DNA of 64,000 nucleotides from an uncultured Alsobacter sp. (GCF_945952055.1 NZ_CAMFHB010000021.1:1-64000); one strand, 5' to 3'. Counted from the first letter of the stretch, positions 1 through 9,756 are shown. Notes: generated by a model from the letters alone, not told the origin. Made by a program: numbers and translations.

Positions 1-410
1 CCCCCGAGGCTTCGGCCGAGGCTCCCGTCGAGGCGGTCGCCGCCGAGCCCGCCCCCGAGGCGGCGCCCGCTGTCGAAGCGCCCCCTGCCGAAGCGCCCCC
101 TGCCGAAGCCGCGCCGCGCGCCCGCAAGCCGCGCGCCCGTCGCCCGAAGAAGGGGACAGAAGAGGTCGTCGCCGAGGTCGTCGAAGAGGTGGCCGTCGTG
201 GCCGAGGCGGCTCCTGTCGTCCCGCCCGAACCGGTCCGCCCGCCCGCGCCCGTCGAGCCCCCGGCTCCCGTCGCGCCCGAGCCGGTTGCGGCCGCGGAGC
301 CCACGCCCGAGCCGGTCACGACCGAGCCGGTCGTCATCGGCGCCGAACCCGCCGCGCCCCGCAAGGCCGGGTGGTGGGCCAAGGCCAAGTCCGCCCTGAG
401 CGGCAACTGA
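1..410 (+). CDS. rne: RNase E C-terminal tail (partial, 5' end outside window)
   Basis: An open frame runs from base 3 to the TGA at 408-410, giving about 135 codons with no start inside the window. The translation is almost wholly Ala/Pro/Glu/Val in irregular PEPV-like repeats, with a basic patch (RARKPRARRPKK) and the ending GWWAKAKSALSGN. Alphaproteobacterial RNase E has a long disordered acidic and proline-rich C-terminal scaffold with Arg/Lys-rich RNA-binding patches and a short Gly-Trp-Trp ending. The neighbours (M23 peptidase, peroxiredoxin, AsmA-like protein, tyrS) match those of rne in Hyphomicrobiales. No catalytic domain is visible, so the call rests on composition, ending and context. 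A different low-complexity protein remains possible. Confidence 0.6.
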   Translation, partial: PEASAEAPVEAVAAEPAPEAAPAVEAPPAEAPPAEAAPRARKPRARRPKKGTEEVVAEVVEEVAVVAEAAPVVPPEPVRPPAPVEPPAPVAPEPVAAAEPTPEPVTTEPVVIGAEPAAPRKAGWWAKAKSALSGN

Positions 411-417
411 GAACACC

Positions 418-453
418 GACGGCCCCGGCGACCAGCCGGGGCCGTCTTTCTAT
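418..453 (+). terminator. Rho-independent terminator after rne
   Basis: A perfect 12-bp stem (418-429 with 435-446) encloses a 5-nt loop and is followed by TTTCTAT. It begins 8 bases after the stop codon at 410. Confidence 0.85.
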
Positions 454-543
454 CTGAGGCAAGTGGTCAAGGAGTGACAGCTTTCGTCACGCCTGAACTG
501 CCCCTCTGGCCTGCATGCTGGCCCAGCAGCGCGGCGATCGGTC

Positions 544-1029
544 CTAGCCGACTTTTTCGATGATGAACAAGCATCCGCCTGACGCCATTCCGACAGACAA
601 GTAGATGTCGTCTCCCCTGGTCGCGATATTGCATGACACCAAGCTGCCGGCGTCGGATGCCTCCAGATTGCACCGATCATTGTAAGGCGTATTGTATCGG
701 ACGTTATTGAGACGAAAACTTATATTCCAGTAGTCAAAATTGGCCCAGAAGCCCGTCTCGAAGCTGATTTGCTTGGAGGGAGATTCGCTGCCCGATTTTA
801 GTTGTGCACACTCGATCGTGTCGATGTTGTTCCCTTGTTGATGGGTCAGTACGACTTCCGTCAGATCGGCTGCAAGACTGTTCGTGATGTAGATGAAGCA
901 GGATCGGGTGGTGGCTTGGACATCCTTGCCCGTCCCGTCGTTCTTCCGCGGATCCGTTCCATCATTGCGAATTTGCTGGTGTGTCACTGATGTCGACCTT
1001 GTCCTGAAAAAAATGTTCAAAAGGCTCAA
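544..1029 (-). CDS. Orphan hypothetical protein, lower GC, possible URD-like domain
   Basis: A 161-residue frame starting at TTG (1029). No good ribosome-binding site is seen, and the frame stays open about ten codons further upstream without an ATG, so the start is uncertain. Residues 40-160 look like a compact beta-rich domain with four cysteines and the motif TGFWANFDYWNISFRL followed by NTPYNDRC. This arrangement (TGF, a W-rich strand, then T-P-x-N) recalls the 'up-regulated in daf-2' domain of small secreted proteins, though that is a by-eye resemblance. Base composition is clearly less GC-rich than every neighbouring gene, which suggests acquisition by transfer. It may be intact or a truncated remnant. 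No function can be assigned. Confidence 0.5.
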   Translation of the reverse strand: MSLLNIFFRTRSTSVTHQQIRNDGTDPRKNDGTGKDVQATTRSCFIYITNSLAADLTEVVLTHQQGNNIDTIECAQLKSGSESPSKQISFETGFWANFDYWNISFRLNNVRYNTPYNDRCNLEASDAGSLVSCNIATRGDDIYLSVGMASGGCLFIIEKVG

Positions 1030-1395
1030 AGCAAAAATGCGCGGATCCGCCTGCGCGGCTCAAAGCAATGCATCGTGCCCAAATGTAGTCAATGGTGACG
1101 TCGGCAAGAAAGACTAGGACCGGACGTTTGTCGACGCATATCCGGCAAGGACATCGAAGTCGTGCAGACTGCTGGTTGATACGATACTCAGTTTTGTCTC
1201 GTGGCTAACGATGCGGGTGGGCGGACGGCGAGCCAATTTCGGCGGGCGCCGCGACTCATGCCCCGAACAGACCTCGACGCCGCCCGCCAGCCGACCAAGT
1301 TGTGAGATATGCGGGGGGGGCTCGGCTAGGATTGGCACGGCAGAAAGGTGGGACCAGTCGGTGTGACGGGCCCCAAGGCGCTCCGACGATGCCGC
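1030..1395. other. Intergenic stretch, nothing recognised
   Basis: 366 bases between the orphan gene and the end of the M23 peptidase gene. The part next to the orphan gene is less GC-rich, like that gene. I see no convincing reading frame, repeat or RNA in it. Promoter elements for the orphan gene would be expected here but none is clear. Confidence 0.4.
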
Positions 1396-2781
1396 CTACT
1401 GCACCAGCGTCAGGGCGTTCGCGCCGCGCAGGTAGCGCATGGGGTCGACCGGGTCACCGTCGACGCGGGTCTCGTAGTGGAGGTGCGGGCCGGTCGACCG
1501 GCCGGTGGAGCCGACCTTGCCGACCACCGCGCCCGCCTCGACTTGCCGCCCGGGCTCGACCAGGATCTGTGACAGGTGGCCGTAGCGGGTGGCGATGCCG
1601 TTGCCGTGGTCCACTTCGACCATGTTGCCGTAGCCGCCCGTCCACTCGGCCGACACGACCCGGCCGGCGGCGGTCACGCGCACCGGCGTGCCCCATTCGT
1701 CGCGAAAGTCGATGCCGGTGTGAAGCGCCATGCCGCGCGTGAAGGGATCGATGCGGTAGCCGAAGGCTGACGTGGTATCGAGCTCGCCGCTGAGGGGCCG
1801 CCGCAGGGGCAGGGCCTTGACGATGCGCCGCAGCCGGTCGGCCTCGACCAGGGAGCGCTGCAGCGCGTCGATGCCCGCCTCGAAGGGGCCATGCGACGGA
1901 TCGACGGCGACAGGGACGAGCGGGCCGCCGACGCCGGACGGGACCGGCATGGACGCGAACCGGTTGCGGTCCAGACCGAGGTCGGCGATCACGCCGGCGA
2001 GACGGTCCGCGGTCTTGCGCGCGCGGCTCTCGAAGCCGCGCACCTGTGCGATCTGCGTCGCTTCCGTCTGGGCCATGGCCTCCTTGAGGGCCAGGAGGCG
2101 GCTTTCGGCGGGCATGGACGGGTCAAGGCGCCAACTCTGCTTCTGGGACGGCGCAACGGCCGGAGCGGCCTCCGCCGCGGGCCGGGCGGGGGTCGGAATG
2201 CCCCGCAGCGGCCCGAAGTCGACCAGGGGATGCGGCTTGTCGACCGGCGCGAAGGCCGACGCGCCGACCGGCACCGCGTCCCGCGGAATGACGGTCGCGG
2301 CCTGGGGAAGCTGGGGCGCCGACGGCTTGGCGGGCGGCGCGGTCTGGGCGGTGGCGACAGGGGCCGCGTTCGGCTTGAGGACGCTCTCGGCCTGGCTCGC
2401 GACCTGCGAGACGATGGCCTGGCGGGTCTCGAGCTGCGCCTGGCGTGAGACCAGGTCCTGGAGCTTGCCTTCGATGGTGTCCTGGTCGAGCACCTGCCGG
2501 CTCGTCACCTTGTCGATAGACGCCTGCAGCGCGGCGATCTTGTCCTCGTAGGCGTACTGGACCTGCGCCTGACGCGAGACCAGGTTGACGATGAGGTCGT
2601 CGCGGAACACCAGGTAGAGCGTGGCGGCGATGGCCCAGAGGCCGACCAGCACCATGAGGATGCCGACGACCAGGGCCGCGCCCGTGTCCAGGCGCCATTG
2701 TCGCTGTCGTCCGCCCTGATCGATGACGAGTGTCAGGAAACGGCCCTTGCTCGGGCTCGAACGGCCGAAAACCCAGGACAT
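1396..2781 (-). CDS. M23-family murein endopeptidase, membrane-anchored
   Basis: A 461-residue protein. A single transmembrane segment lies at about residues 34-59, followed by a coiled-coil-like region rich in SRQAQ repeats, a Pro/Ala linker and a C-terminal LytM/M23 domain. The zinc and catalytic motifs are visible: HTGIDF near residue 354, then GHL, and HLHYE near residue 433. Such proteins cut peptide cross-links in the periplasm during growth or division, or act as inactive activators of amidases. Here the metal ligands are kept, so activity is likely. I prefer the ATG at 2781, which has GAGG 9 bases upstream, to the GTG at 2796. Confidence 0.88.
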   Translation of the reverse strand: MSWVFGRSSPSKGRFLTLVIDQGGRQRQWRLDTGAALVVGILMVLVGLWAIAATLYLVFRDDLIVNLVSRQAQVQYAYEDKIAALQASIDKVTSRQVLDQDTIEGKLQDLVSRQAQLETRQAIVSQVASQAESVLKPNAAPVATAQTAPPAKPSAPQLPQAATVIPRDAVPVGASAFAPVDKPHPLVDFGPLRGIPTPARPAAEAAPAVAPSQKQSWRLDPSMPAESRLLALKEAMAQTEATQIAQVRGFESRARKTADRLAGVIADLGLDRNRFASMPVPSGVGGPLVPVAVDPSHGPFEAGIDALQRSLVEADRLRRIVKALPLRRPLSGELDTTSAFGYRIDPFTRGMALHTGIDFRDEWGTPVRVTAAGRVVSAEWTGGYGNMVEVDHGNGIATRYGHLSQILVEPGRQVEAGAVVGKVGSTGRSTGPHLHYETRVDGDPVDPMRYLRGANALTLVQ

Positions 2782-2896
2782 CCGGGGAAGCCTCACGGAA
2801 CGAAGGGGGCAATCCGCGCCCCGTGAGGATTAGAAACAATTAGGGTTAATCAATCGCTACATACACGCGCAGCGTGTTGTATCGCGATTGGCCGTC

Positions 2897-3367
2897 TCAA
2901 GCCGCCTTGGCCGCCGCGAGGACCTCCTCGGCGTGGCCCGGCACCTTCACCTTGGACCAGACCCGCGCGATCTTGCCCGCCGCGTCGATCAGCACGGTGG
3001 TGCGCTCGATGCCCATGTAGGACTTGCCGTACATGCTCTTTTGCACCCACACGCCATAGGCCTCGAGCATCGCCTTCTCCTCGTCGGAGCCGAGCGTGAA
3101 GGCGAGGTCGTACTTCTTCTTGAACTTGTCGTGGCTGGCCACGCTGTCTGCGGATACGCCAACGATCTCGGCACCGGCCTCGGCGAAGGCGCCGCGCAGG
3201 GCGTTGAACTCCATGGCCTCCTTGGTGCAGCCGCTCGTGTCGTCCTTCGGGTAAAAATAGAGCACCACCTTGCGGCCCTTGAGGCCGGCCAGTGAGACGA
3301 CGCCGCCGCCGTCCTTGGGGATGCTGAAAGCGGGCGCGGGCTGGCCCACCACGAGAGTCTCCGACAT
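2897..3367 (-). CDS. bcp: Thioredoxin-dependent peroxiredoxin, Bcp/PrxQ type
   Basis: A 156-residue cytoplasmic protein that reduces hydrogen peroxide and alkyl hydroperoxides using thioredoxin. The family motif YFYPKDDTSGCTKEA carries the peroxidatic cysteine and keeps the Thr and Cys context (in some members the resolving Cys lies five residues later, but that position is not Cys here). The C-terminal part shows TTVLIDAAGKI, typical of the thioredoxin-fold core. The start ATG at 3367 has AGGAAGG just upstream. It is transcribed divergently from the AsmA-like gene, with 186 bases shared between the starts, and lies 115 bases upstream of the M23 peptidase gene on the same strand. Confidence 0.93.
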   Translation of the reverse strand: MSETLVVGQPAPAFSIPKDGGGVVSLAGLKGRKVVLYFYPKDDTSGCTKEAMEFNALRGAFAEAGAEIVGVSADSVASHDKFKKKYDLAFTLGSDEEKAMLEAYGVWVQKSMYGKSYMGIERTTVLIDAAGKIARVWSKVKVPGHAEEVLAAAKAA

Positions 3368-3553
3368 ATCGCCTTCCTTTTGCCGAATCGACGTGACGCA
3401 TACCTTACGCACGGATCGCCGGGACGGATTGTCGTATTCCGCGTTGATACGTCGTTGGGCCGTGCCCAGCGTGTTATATCGGGACGAACGGCGGACGAGA
3501 TCGGTTTGGCGACCCAGGATCTGGACAGGCAGGAGGGAGGAGCCGAGGCGGCC

Positions 3554-6500
3554 ATGCGGGTCGCCCGGACGCGCTTGCGTCTGAGGCAGCGAGCCCATGC
3601 CCGGTCGGAGAAGGTCCGGCGCAATCGCGAGGGCAAGGCCCGGCGCTGGCGCACCATCATCGGGCGCGTGGTGCTGGCCTGGGTCGTCCTGATGGTCGTC
3701 GGGATCGCCGCCGCCGCCTGGCGCATCCGGCAGGGCCCCGTGGCGGCCGACGCCATCACGGAGCGAGTCGTGGCCGCGCTGGAGGCGCAGTTCGGGGCCG
3801 GCTACGACGTCGACGTCCGCCACGCCCAGGTCGAGTGGAGCGACGACGGCCCGCTGCTGGCGGTCTCGGGAATCACGGTCCGCGACGGATCGGGCAGCCT
3901 CGTCGTGGCCGCTCCGCAGGCCGACATCACCTTCGACGCGACGGGCCTGCTCGGCTGGCAGCTGAAGCCCAAGGACATCTCCTTCGTCGGCCTCGCCATG
4001 GTCCTCACCATCTCGCAGGACGGCGCCGTGTCCATCTCCGCGACCGGAGAGGAGGAGCCGCAGGCCGAGCCCGCTCCGCAGCCCGCCCAACCCAAGGCCG
4101 GCTTCGGCCCCGCCCAGATCCTCGACGGCTTCGCGGCGCGCGAGGGCCCCCTGGCGGTCCTGGAGCGCGCCGGCATCCGCGACGGACGCCTGCGAATCAA
4201 CGACCGGCGGCGGGACCGCACGGTCGTGTACGACAAGATGTCGGTCAGCTTCGCCCGGCCGGAGGAGAACACGGTCCGCATGGCGGTGGGCGTGACCGGC
4301 GCGCTGGGCACCTGGTCCGCCCGTGCGTCGCTGTCCGGCAAGCCGGGCGAGCGGCGCGACCTGCGCGTCGAGATCAACGACCTGTCCGTCGCCGAACTGC
4401 TCGGATATGCCGAGCCGGGCTCGCTGCCGGCCTCCACGGACATGCCGCTGACCGGCTTCGCGGCGCTGACCCTCGCGGCCGACAACACGGTCACGACGTT
4501 CGAGGGCCGCATCACCGGCGGCTCCGCCGTCGTCATGTTCACGGATCCGGACGCCGAGCCCCTCTTCATCGACAGGGTGCGCGGCGCGTTCGGGTGGGAT
4601 GCCGTGGGCCACGCCATCCTCGTGAACGACCTCACCATGGAAGCGGGTGACACGCGCTGGCATCTCGCCGGCCGCGTCGACGTCCCGCAGACCGACGCGG
4701 CGCAATGGAAGATCTCGCTGGCGAGCAGCGATTCGGCCATGGCGGCCGACCGGCCGTCCGACGCTCCGGTGGCCATCGACCGGCTGGTGTTCGAGGGCCG
4801 GATGCCGATCGGCCTGGCGGGGGTCGAGATCGACCGGCTGGAGCTCGCCGGCCCGCAGGTGGGGATCGCGATCAACGGGACGCTGGGGCGCGTCGCCGGG
4901 TTCAGCGGCATGCGGCTCGGGGTGACGACGACGCGCATGCCGGTGCGCAACGTGCTGGCCTTCTGGCCCTCGCCGGTCGCCGCCGACGTGCGCACCTGGT
5001 TCCTGGAGAACGCCGAGGCGGGCACGGTCGAACGCTTCGCGCTCGCGGTCAGCCTGACGAGCGACGCTCTGGCCGCGGCCTTCGCCAAGCAGCCCATTCC
5101 CGACGACGCGGTGCAGCTCGACGTGGCCGTGAGCGAGGGCGTCCTGCGCCCGGGCCCGGGCTTTCCCGTGATCAGCGAGCTCAACGCGACGGGAAAGGTC
5201 ACCGGTCGCACGGCGCGGGTCCAGGCCAACCGCGGCACGGTGAGCGGGGCAGGGCGCCTGCTCACGCTGGCCAACGGACGCTTCGACATCGACGACACGT
5301 CGCAGCATCCCCCGCGGGCGGCGCTCGCCTTCGATGCCGCGGGCTCCGCCGAGGCCATGGTGGACGCGCTGCGCAGCGAGGCCCTTCGGCCCTTCGTGGC
5401 CCTGCCGGCGGACATCAGCGCCGTGAAGGGGCAGATCGACACCAAGGTGCGGGTCCAGTTCCCGCTCGATTCGGTCATCAACCCGAAGGACGTCGTCCTC
5501 TCCGTCACGGGCCAGGCCAGCGCCGTCAGCGCCGAGGGCCTGTTCGGACGGGAAAAGCTGGAGGGGGGCTCCTTCACCTTCTCCCAGGACAAGGCCGGCA
5601 ACCTGCTGGTCAACGGCGACGGGAAGCTCGGCGGCACGCAGGCCGTGTTCGAGATGAAGCAGGCGGCCGGAACGGGCGTGTGCGACGTCACCGTGACGGC
5701 GACGTTCGACGATGCCGCGCGCAACCGTCGCGGCATCAAGCTGCCGGGCGTGACCGGGCCGATCGAGCTCAAGATCACGGTGAAGGACGCCGCCGCCCAG
5801 AAGCCCGTCCTGCGCGTCGAGGCCGATCTGGCCAAGGCCGTCATCAACGATGCCCTGCCGGGTTGGAACAAGGCCGCGGGCCGCCCGGCCAAGGCGAGCT
5901 TCAGGCTGGAGCAGGACGGCGAGGCGCAGACCCTGGAGGAGCTCGCGATCGACGCCTATGGCGGCGTCCAGCTGCGGGGCGCCGTGAAGCTTGCCGCCGA
6001 CGGCTCGCTCACCAGCGCGCGCATGACCAGCGTCCGCCTCTCCGCCCAGGACGACATGCGCCTCGACCTCGACCGCGCCGGGGGCGTGATCAAGGCCACC
6101 GTGCGGGCGACGAGCCTCGATGCCCGGCCGCTGCTGCGCGCCCTGACGAGCCCCGGCGGCCCGTCCATGGGCAATCCGGGCGATCTGGACGTGGACCTCA
6201 CGGCGCGCACCATCCTCGGCGAGAACAACGAGAAGCTGACGGCCTCGGACCTGAAGCTGGCGCTGCGCGGCGGCGACATCCGCGAGTTCCGCCTGGCGGG
6301 CCGCTTCGGCAATGCGCCCGTCTCGGGCCAGCAGGCCCGGGCGGAGAGCGGCCAGTCCGGGATCGTGGTGGAAAGCGGCGATGCGGGAACGTTCCTGCGC
6401 TTCCTCGACACCTACCGGCGCATGCTGGGAGGCACGCTGATCGTCCAGCTCTACGGCTCCCCGCCGGCCATGACCGGGGCGATCATCGCCAACAACTTCA

Positions 6501-6988
6501 CCCTCGCCAACGAACCGGCCCTCGCCAGGACCGCCGGGGTGGAGCCGGGCAAGCCGGCCAATGTCGCCTTCACCAAGCTCAAGGCGAACTTCACGGTGGG
6601 CGCCGGCAAGCTCGACATTCGCGACGGCACCATGTGGGGCACCGCCGTCGGCGGCACGCTCGACGGCACCATGGACTTCAACCGCGACCGGCTCGACCTC
6701 AGCGGGACCTTCGTGCCCGCCTACGGCCTCAACAACGCCCTCAACCGCGTCCCGGTGCTGGGCACCATCCTGGGCGGCGGCCAGAACGAGGGCATCTTCG
6801 CGGTCAATTTCCGCATCACGGGGCGGCTGAGCCAGCCGACCCTGTCCATCAATCCGCTGAGCGCGGTGGCGCCTGGCGTGCTGCGCAAGTTCTTCGGCGT
6901 GTTCACGCCCGCCGAGACCTCGCCAGTCCCGGACAAGCGCGGTCCGGAGACGACCCAGTCGATCCCCCAGCCCAGCCCGCAGCGCTGA
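3554..6988 (+). CDS. Large AsmA-like / DUF3971 envelope protein (YhdP-type)
   Basis: A 1144-residue protein with a very basic N-terminal tail, one transmembrane helix at about residues 34-56 (VVLAWVVLMVVGIAAAAW) and a long repetitive beta-strand periplasmic region. It ends with the family signature NPLSAVAPGVLRKFFGVF and a short Pro/Ser tail. Proteins of the AsmA/TamB/YhdP superfamily form long hydrophobic grooves that bridge inner and outer membranes and are implicated in phospholipid transport. That role is from family knowledge, not from this sequence. The reading frame is open upstream to 3380, but the ATG at 3554 gives the expected N-terminus. Confidence 0.85.
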   Translation: MRVARTRLRLRQRAHARSEKVRRNREGKARRWRTIIGRVVLAWVVLMVVGIAAAAWRIRQGPVAADAITERVVAALEAQFGAGYDVDVRHAQVEWSDDGPLLAVSGITVRDGSGSLVVAAPQADITFDATGLLGWQLKPKDISFVGLAMVLTISQDGAVSISATGEEEPQAEPAPQPAQPKAGFGPAQILDGFAAREGPLAVLERAGIRDGRLRINDRRRDRTVVYDKMSVSFARPEENTVRMAVGVTGALGTWSARASLSGKPGERRDLRVEINDLSVAELLGYAEPGSLPASTDMPLTGFAALTLAADNTVTTFEGRITGGSAVVMFTDPDAEPLFIDRVRGAFGWDAVGHAILVNDLTMEAGDTRWHLAGRVDVPQTDAAQWKISLASSDSAMAADRPSDAPVAIDRLVFEGRMPIGLAGVEIDRLELAGPQVGIAINGTLGRVAGFSGMRLGVTTTRMPVRNVLAFWPSPVAADVRTWFLENAEAGTVERFALAVSLTSDALAAAFAKQPIPDDAVQLDVAVSEGVLRPGPGFPVISELNATGKVTGRTARVQANRGTVSGAGRLLTLANGRFDIDDTSQHPPRAALAFDAAGSAEAMVDALRSEALRPFVALPADISAVKGQIDTKVRVQFPLDSVINPKDVVLSVTGQASAVSAEGLFGREKLEGGSFTFSQDKAGNLLVNGDGKLGGTQAVFEMKQAAGTGVCDVTVTATFDDAARNRRGIKLPGVTGPIELKITVKDAAAQKPVLRVEADLAKAVINDALPGWNKAAGRPAKASFRLEQDGEAQTLEELAIDAYGGVQLRGAVKLAADGSLTSARMTSVRLSAQDDMRLDLDRAGGVIKATVRATSLDARPLLRALTSPGGPSMGNPGDLDVDLTARTILGENNEKLTASDLKLALRGGDIREFRLAGRFGNAPVSGQQARAESGQSGIVVESGDAGTFLRFLDTYRRMLGGTLIVQLYGSPPAMTGAIIANNFTLANEPALARTAGVEPGKPANVAFTKLKANFTVGAGKLDIRDGTMWGTAVGGTLDGTMDFNRDRLDLSGTFVPAYGLNNALNRVPVLGTILGGGQNEGIFAVNFRITGRLSQPTLSINPLSAVAPGVLRKFFGVFTPAETSPVPDKRGPETTQSIPQPSPQR

Positions 6989-7031
6989 TCGTCCGGCTCC
7001 CTCACCGGGATCCAGATCGCCTGCTTCTTCC

Positions 7032-7058
7032 AGCCGTCATGGCCTGGCCCTGACGGCT
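7032..7058. terminator. Hairpin between converging AsmA-like gene and tyrS
   Basis: An 8-bp perfect stem (AGCCGTCA at 7032-7039 with TGACGGCT at 7051-7058) lies in the 77-base gap between two converging genes. There is no clear T-run on either strand, so it is only a candidate two-way terminator. Confidence 0.35.
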
Positions 7059-7065
7059 ACAGCCC

Positions 7066-8331
7066 TCACTCCACCACGCGCAGCAGCACGTGCTTCTTGC
7101 GGCCGAAGGAGAGCTTCGCGGCGCCGTCCAGGAAGGCGTCCGCCCCTATCGACGCGCGCTCGTCGGTGACCGGCGCGTCGTTGACCCGCAGGCCGCCGCC
7201 CTTCACCTGCCGGCGCGCCTCGCCGGTGGACGGCACGAGGCCGGCCCGCACGAAGGCGGTCAGGACGCCCAGGCCCGCGTCGATCTCGGCCTTCGGGATG
7301 TCGATGCTGGGCAGCGTATCCGCCGTCACACCCTCCTCGAAGGTCTTGCGGGCGGTCTCGGCTGCGGCCAGCGCCGCTTCGCGCCCGTGCATGAGCGCGG
7401 TCGCCTCGGTGGCCAGCACCTTCTTGGCCTCGTTGATCTCGGAGCCGCCGAGCGCCTCCAGGCGGGCAATCTCGTCGAGGGGCAGGGTGGTGAACAGCTT
7501 CAGGAACCGCCCGACGTCGCGGTCCTCGGCGTTGCGCCAGAACTGCCAGTAGTCCCACACGGGCAGCATGTCGGCGTTGAGCCACACTGCGCCTGCGGCC
7601 GTCTTGCCCATCTTGGCGCCGGACGCCGTGGTCAAGAGGGGCGTGGTGAGCGCGAAGAGCTGCGCCGTGCCCATGCGCCGGCCGAGGTCGATGCCGGTGA
7701 TGATGTTGCCCCACTGGTCCGACCCGCCCATCTGCAGCACCGCGCCGTAGCGGCGGTGAAGCTCGGTGAAGTCGTAGGCCTGCAGGCACATGTAGTTGAA
7801 CTCCAGGAACGACAGTTCCTGGTCGCGCTCCAGCCGCAGCCGCACGGAATCCATGGTCAGCATGCGGTTGACCGAGAAGTGGCGGCCGACCTCGCGCAGG
7901 AAGTCGACGTAGTGCAGCGCCGTGAGCCACTCGGCGTTGTCCGGCATCACGCCGTTGCCGCCGTCCTCCTCGAAGCGCAGGAAGCGGTTGAAGACCTTGC
8001 GGATGCCGTCCTTGTTGGCCTCGATGTCGGCGACGCTGAGGATCTTGCGCGCCTCGTCCTTGCCGGAGGGGTCGCCGACCCGCGTCGTGCCGCCGCCCAT
8101 CAGGGCGATCGGCTTGTTGCCCGTCTGCTGGAGCCAGTGCAGCAGCATGATCTGCACGAGCGAGCCCACATGCAGCGAGGGGGCCGTGCAGTCGAAGCCG
8201 ATATAGCCCGTCGCCTCGCCCTTCGCCGCCTTCTCGTCGAGGCCGGCGAGGTCCGAGCACTGATGCATGTATCCGCGCTCGAGAATGATGCGCAGGAAAT
8301 CGGACTTGGGGCGGAAATCGGTGGCGGTCAT
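7066..8331 (-). CDS. tyrS: Tyrosine-tRNA ligase
   Basis: A 421-residue class I aminoacyl-tRNA synthetase that charges tRNA-Tyr. The HIGH-type motif is HVGS at residues 54-57. The KMSKS loop appears as KMGKT at 240-244, a form common in bacterial TyrS. The tyrosine-pocket segments [12 protein letters not shown] and [11 protein letters not shown] are present. The last 70 or so residues form an S4 RNA-binding domain ([15 protein letters not shown]). The ATG at 8331 starts MTATDFRP; the longer upstream frame to 8409 lacks family similarity. Confidence 0.97.
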   Translation of the reverse strand: MTATDFRPKSDFLRIILERGYMHQCSDLAGLDEKAAKGEATGYIGFDCTAPSLHVGSLVQIMLLHWLQQTGNKPIALMGGGTTRVGDPSGKDEARKILSVADIEANKDGIRKVFNRFLRFEEDGGNGVMPDNAEWLTALHYVDFLREVGRHFSVNRMLTMDSVRLRLERDQELSFLEFNYMCLQAYDFTELHRRYGAVLQMGGSDQWGNIITGIDLGRRMGTAQLFALTTPLLTTASGAKMGKTAAGAVWLNADMLPVWDYWQFWRNAEDRDVGRFLKLFTTLPLDEIARLEALGGSEINEAKKVLATEATALMHGREAALAAAETARKTFEEGVTADTLPSIDIPKAEIDAGLGVLTAFVRAGLVPSTGEARRQVKGGGLRVNDAPVTDERASIGADAFLDGAAKLSFGRKKHVLLRVVE

Positions 8332-8484
8332 GGTCGGGGCCTTGCAGGATCTCGCGGTGCGCCGCGGGCTTGAAGCGGTTCGTCTATCAGCTTCGCCCGG
8401 GCTTTTCACCCGGCTTTCTCCGCGTTCGGACGAGTTGCCGGCCCGCCTCGGCTCGGGTTACGCTGGCGCGGTCACGGGTCGGTC

Positions 8485-9696
8485 ATGCGCGTTTCGGTTC
8501 TTCACCTCCTCCTCCTCATGCTCCTGGCGCCGCTCGCCGCGGCCCGGGCCCAGGAAACGTCTCCCACGCAGACGACACCGACGCGCCCGCCCGAGTTCGT
8601 GCAGGAGACGACCCTCCTGCCGGTGACAATCGCGGGCGCCACGTTCCGGCTGGAGGTGATGACCGTGCGCAGCCGGACCGCCACCGGCCGGCTGCCCATC
8701 GCGCTCATCACCCACGGCAAGCCGGGCCCGCGCGACGATCTCGCCACCATCCACGCCACGAGCTACCGCAGCATCGCCCGCGACATGGCCCGCCGCGGCT
8801 GGCTTGCGGTCGTCCTCGTCCGCCGGGGCTACGGCTTCTCGGAAGGGACGTTGCCGCAGTTCGGCGACTGCAAGTCCGGCTACGACCTCGCCCGCATGTT
8901 CCGCACCGAGGCCCTCGACATCGCCGCGACCCTGACCGTGGTCGCCAATCGGCCCGATGCCGATGCCACCCGCGCCATCGCCATCGGCGTGTCGGCCGGC
9001 GGGGCGGCCTCCCTGGCCCTCGCCGCATCGGCGCCCGCCAACCTCAAGGCCGTCGTCAACGTGTCGGGCGGCCTGCGCAACGACACGTGCCCCTACGAGG
9101 GCAAGCTGGTGGAGACCTTCGCCGGGTTCGGGCGCACCACGAAGATCCCGACGCTCTGGCTCTACGCGCGCAACGACCGCCTGTTCGGCCCGGATCTCGT
9201 GGAGAAGATGAGGGCCGCCTTCGTCGCAGCCGGCGGCGACGCCCGCCTGTCGATGATGGACCCGGTCGGCGACGACGGGCATTCGCTCTTCACCCTGACG
9301 GAGGGCCGCACGCGCTGGTACGCGGCGCTCGACGCTTTCCTGCGGGACGTGTCGCTGCCCACCCTGGGTGACCACGACGTCGAGGCGGTGATGGCGCTGG
9401 GGCTCGGCGCGGAGCAGCGCACGTCGGTCGCGCGCTACATGGCGGTTCCCGGGGAAAAGGCGCTGACGCGCCCGGTCGGCGGCGGCAAGCTCACCTGGTA
9501 CCTGGGCCAGCCGGACGTGGCCACGGCCCGTCGCCTCGCACTCGAGCTGTGCGAGAAGGCCGCTCCGAAATGCGAGGTGGTGGCCGAGAACAACAGGCCC
9601 GCCCCGCGGACCGTGGCGGGCGAGGGAAATCCGGCTGCCAACGACAATGCGATGAAGGCGGCCACCGAGGCGGCCCGTAAGTCGATCGGGCGCTAG
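8485..9696 (+). CDS. Exported alpha/beta hydrolase
   Basis: 403 residues with a signal peptide (MRVSVLHLLLLMLLAPLAAARAQ, probable cleavage after ARA-Q). An alpha/beta-hydrolase core follows, with the oxyanion segment THGKPGPRDD and the nucleophile elbow GVSAGG (Ser170). The likely acid and base are Asp in YARNDRLFGPD and His in DDGHSLF. The last 80 residues form an extra domain (ARRLALELCEKAAPKCEV) found in some proteobacterial relatives. It acts outside the cytoplasm, probably on esters or peptides; the substrate is unknown. It stands alone and converges on the next gene. Confidence 0.8.
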   Translation: MRVSVLHLLLLMLLAPLAAARAQETSPTQTTPTRPPEFVQETTLLPVTIAGATFRLEVMTVRSRTATGRLPIALITHGKPGPRDDLATIHATSYRSIARDMARRGWLAVVLVRRGYGFSEGTLPQFGDCKSGYDLARMFRTEALDIAATLTVVANRPDADATRAIAIGVSAGGAASLALAASAPANLKAVVNVSGGLRNDTCPYEGKLVETFAGFGRTTKIPTLWLYARNDRLFGPDLVEKMRAAFVAAGGDARLSMMDPVGDDGHSLFTLTEGRTRWYAALDAFLRDVSLPTLGDHDVEAVMALGLGAEQRTSVARYMAVPGEKALTRPVGGGKLTWYLGQPDVATARRLALELCEKAAPKCEVVAENNRPAPRTVAGEGNPAANDNAMKAATEAARKSIGR

Positions 9697-9756
9697 AGCG
9701 GAATTCGACCTGATTGCATCAGTACTCTCGCCGCCGCCTGCCGGCGGAAGAGGGCG

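Noticed and set aside
1-410. Pro/Glu/Ala repeats considered as a TonB-like or surface protein
   Set aside because: Ends in the Gly-Trp-Trp tail and lies in the rne gene neighbourhood; no TonB C-terminal domain.
450-680. Two overlapping minus-strand frames at the end of the orphan gene
   Set aside because: They overlap the 544-1029 frame in other phases and have no protein-like pattern.
2897-5308. 803-codon minus-strand frame continuing upstream of bcp
   Set aside because: Only the last 157 codons encode the peroxiredoxin. The rest is antisense to the AsmA-like gene and rich in Arg/His/Gly, as expected of a GC-rich shadow.
4705-7053. 782-codon plus-strand frame in another phase of the AsmA-like gene
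   Set aside because: Arg/Gly/Pro-rich shadow with no domain pattern; the AsmA-like frame continues intact through it.
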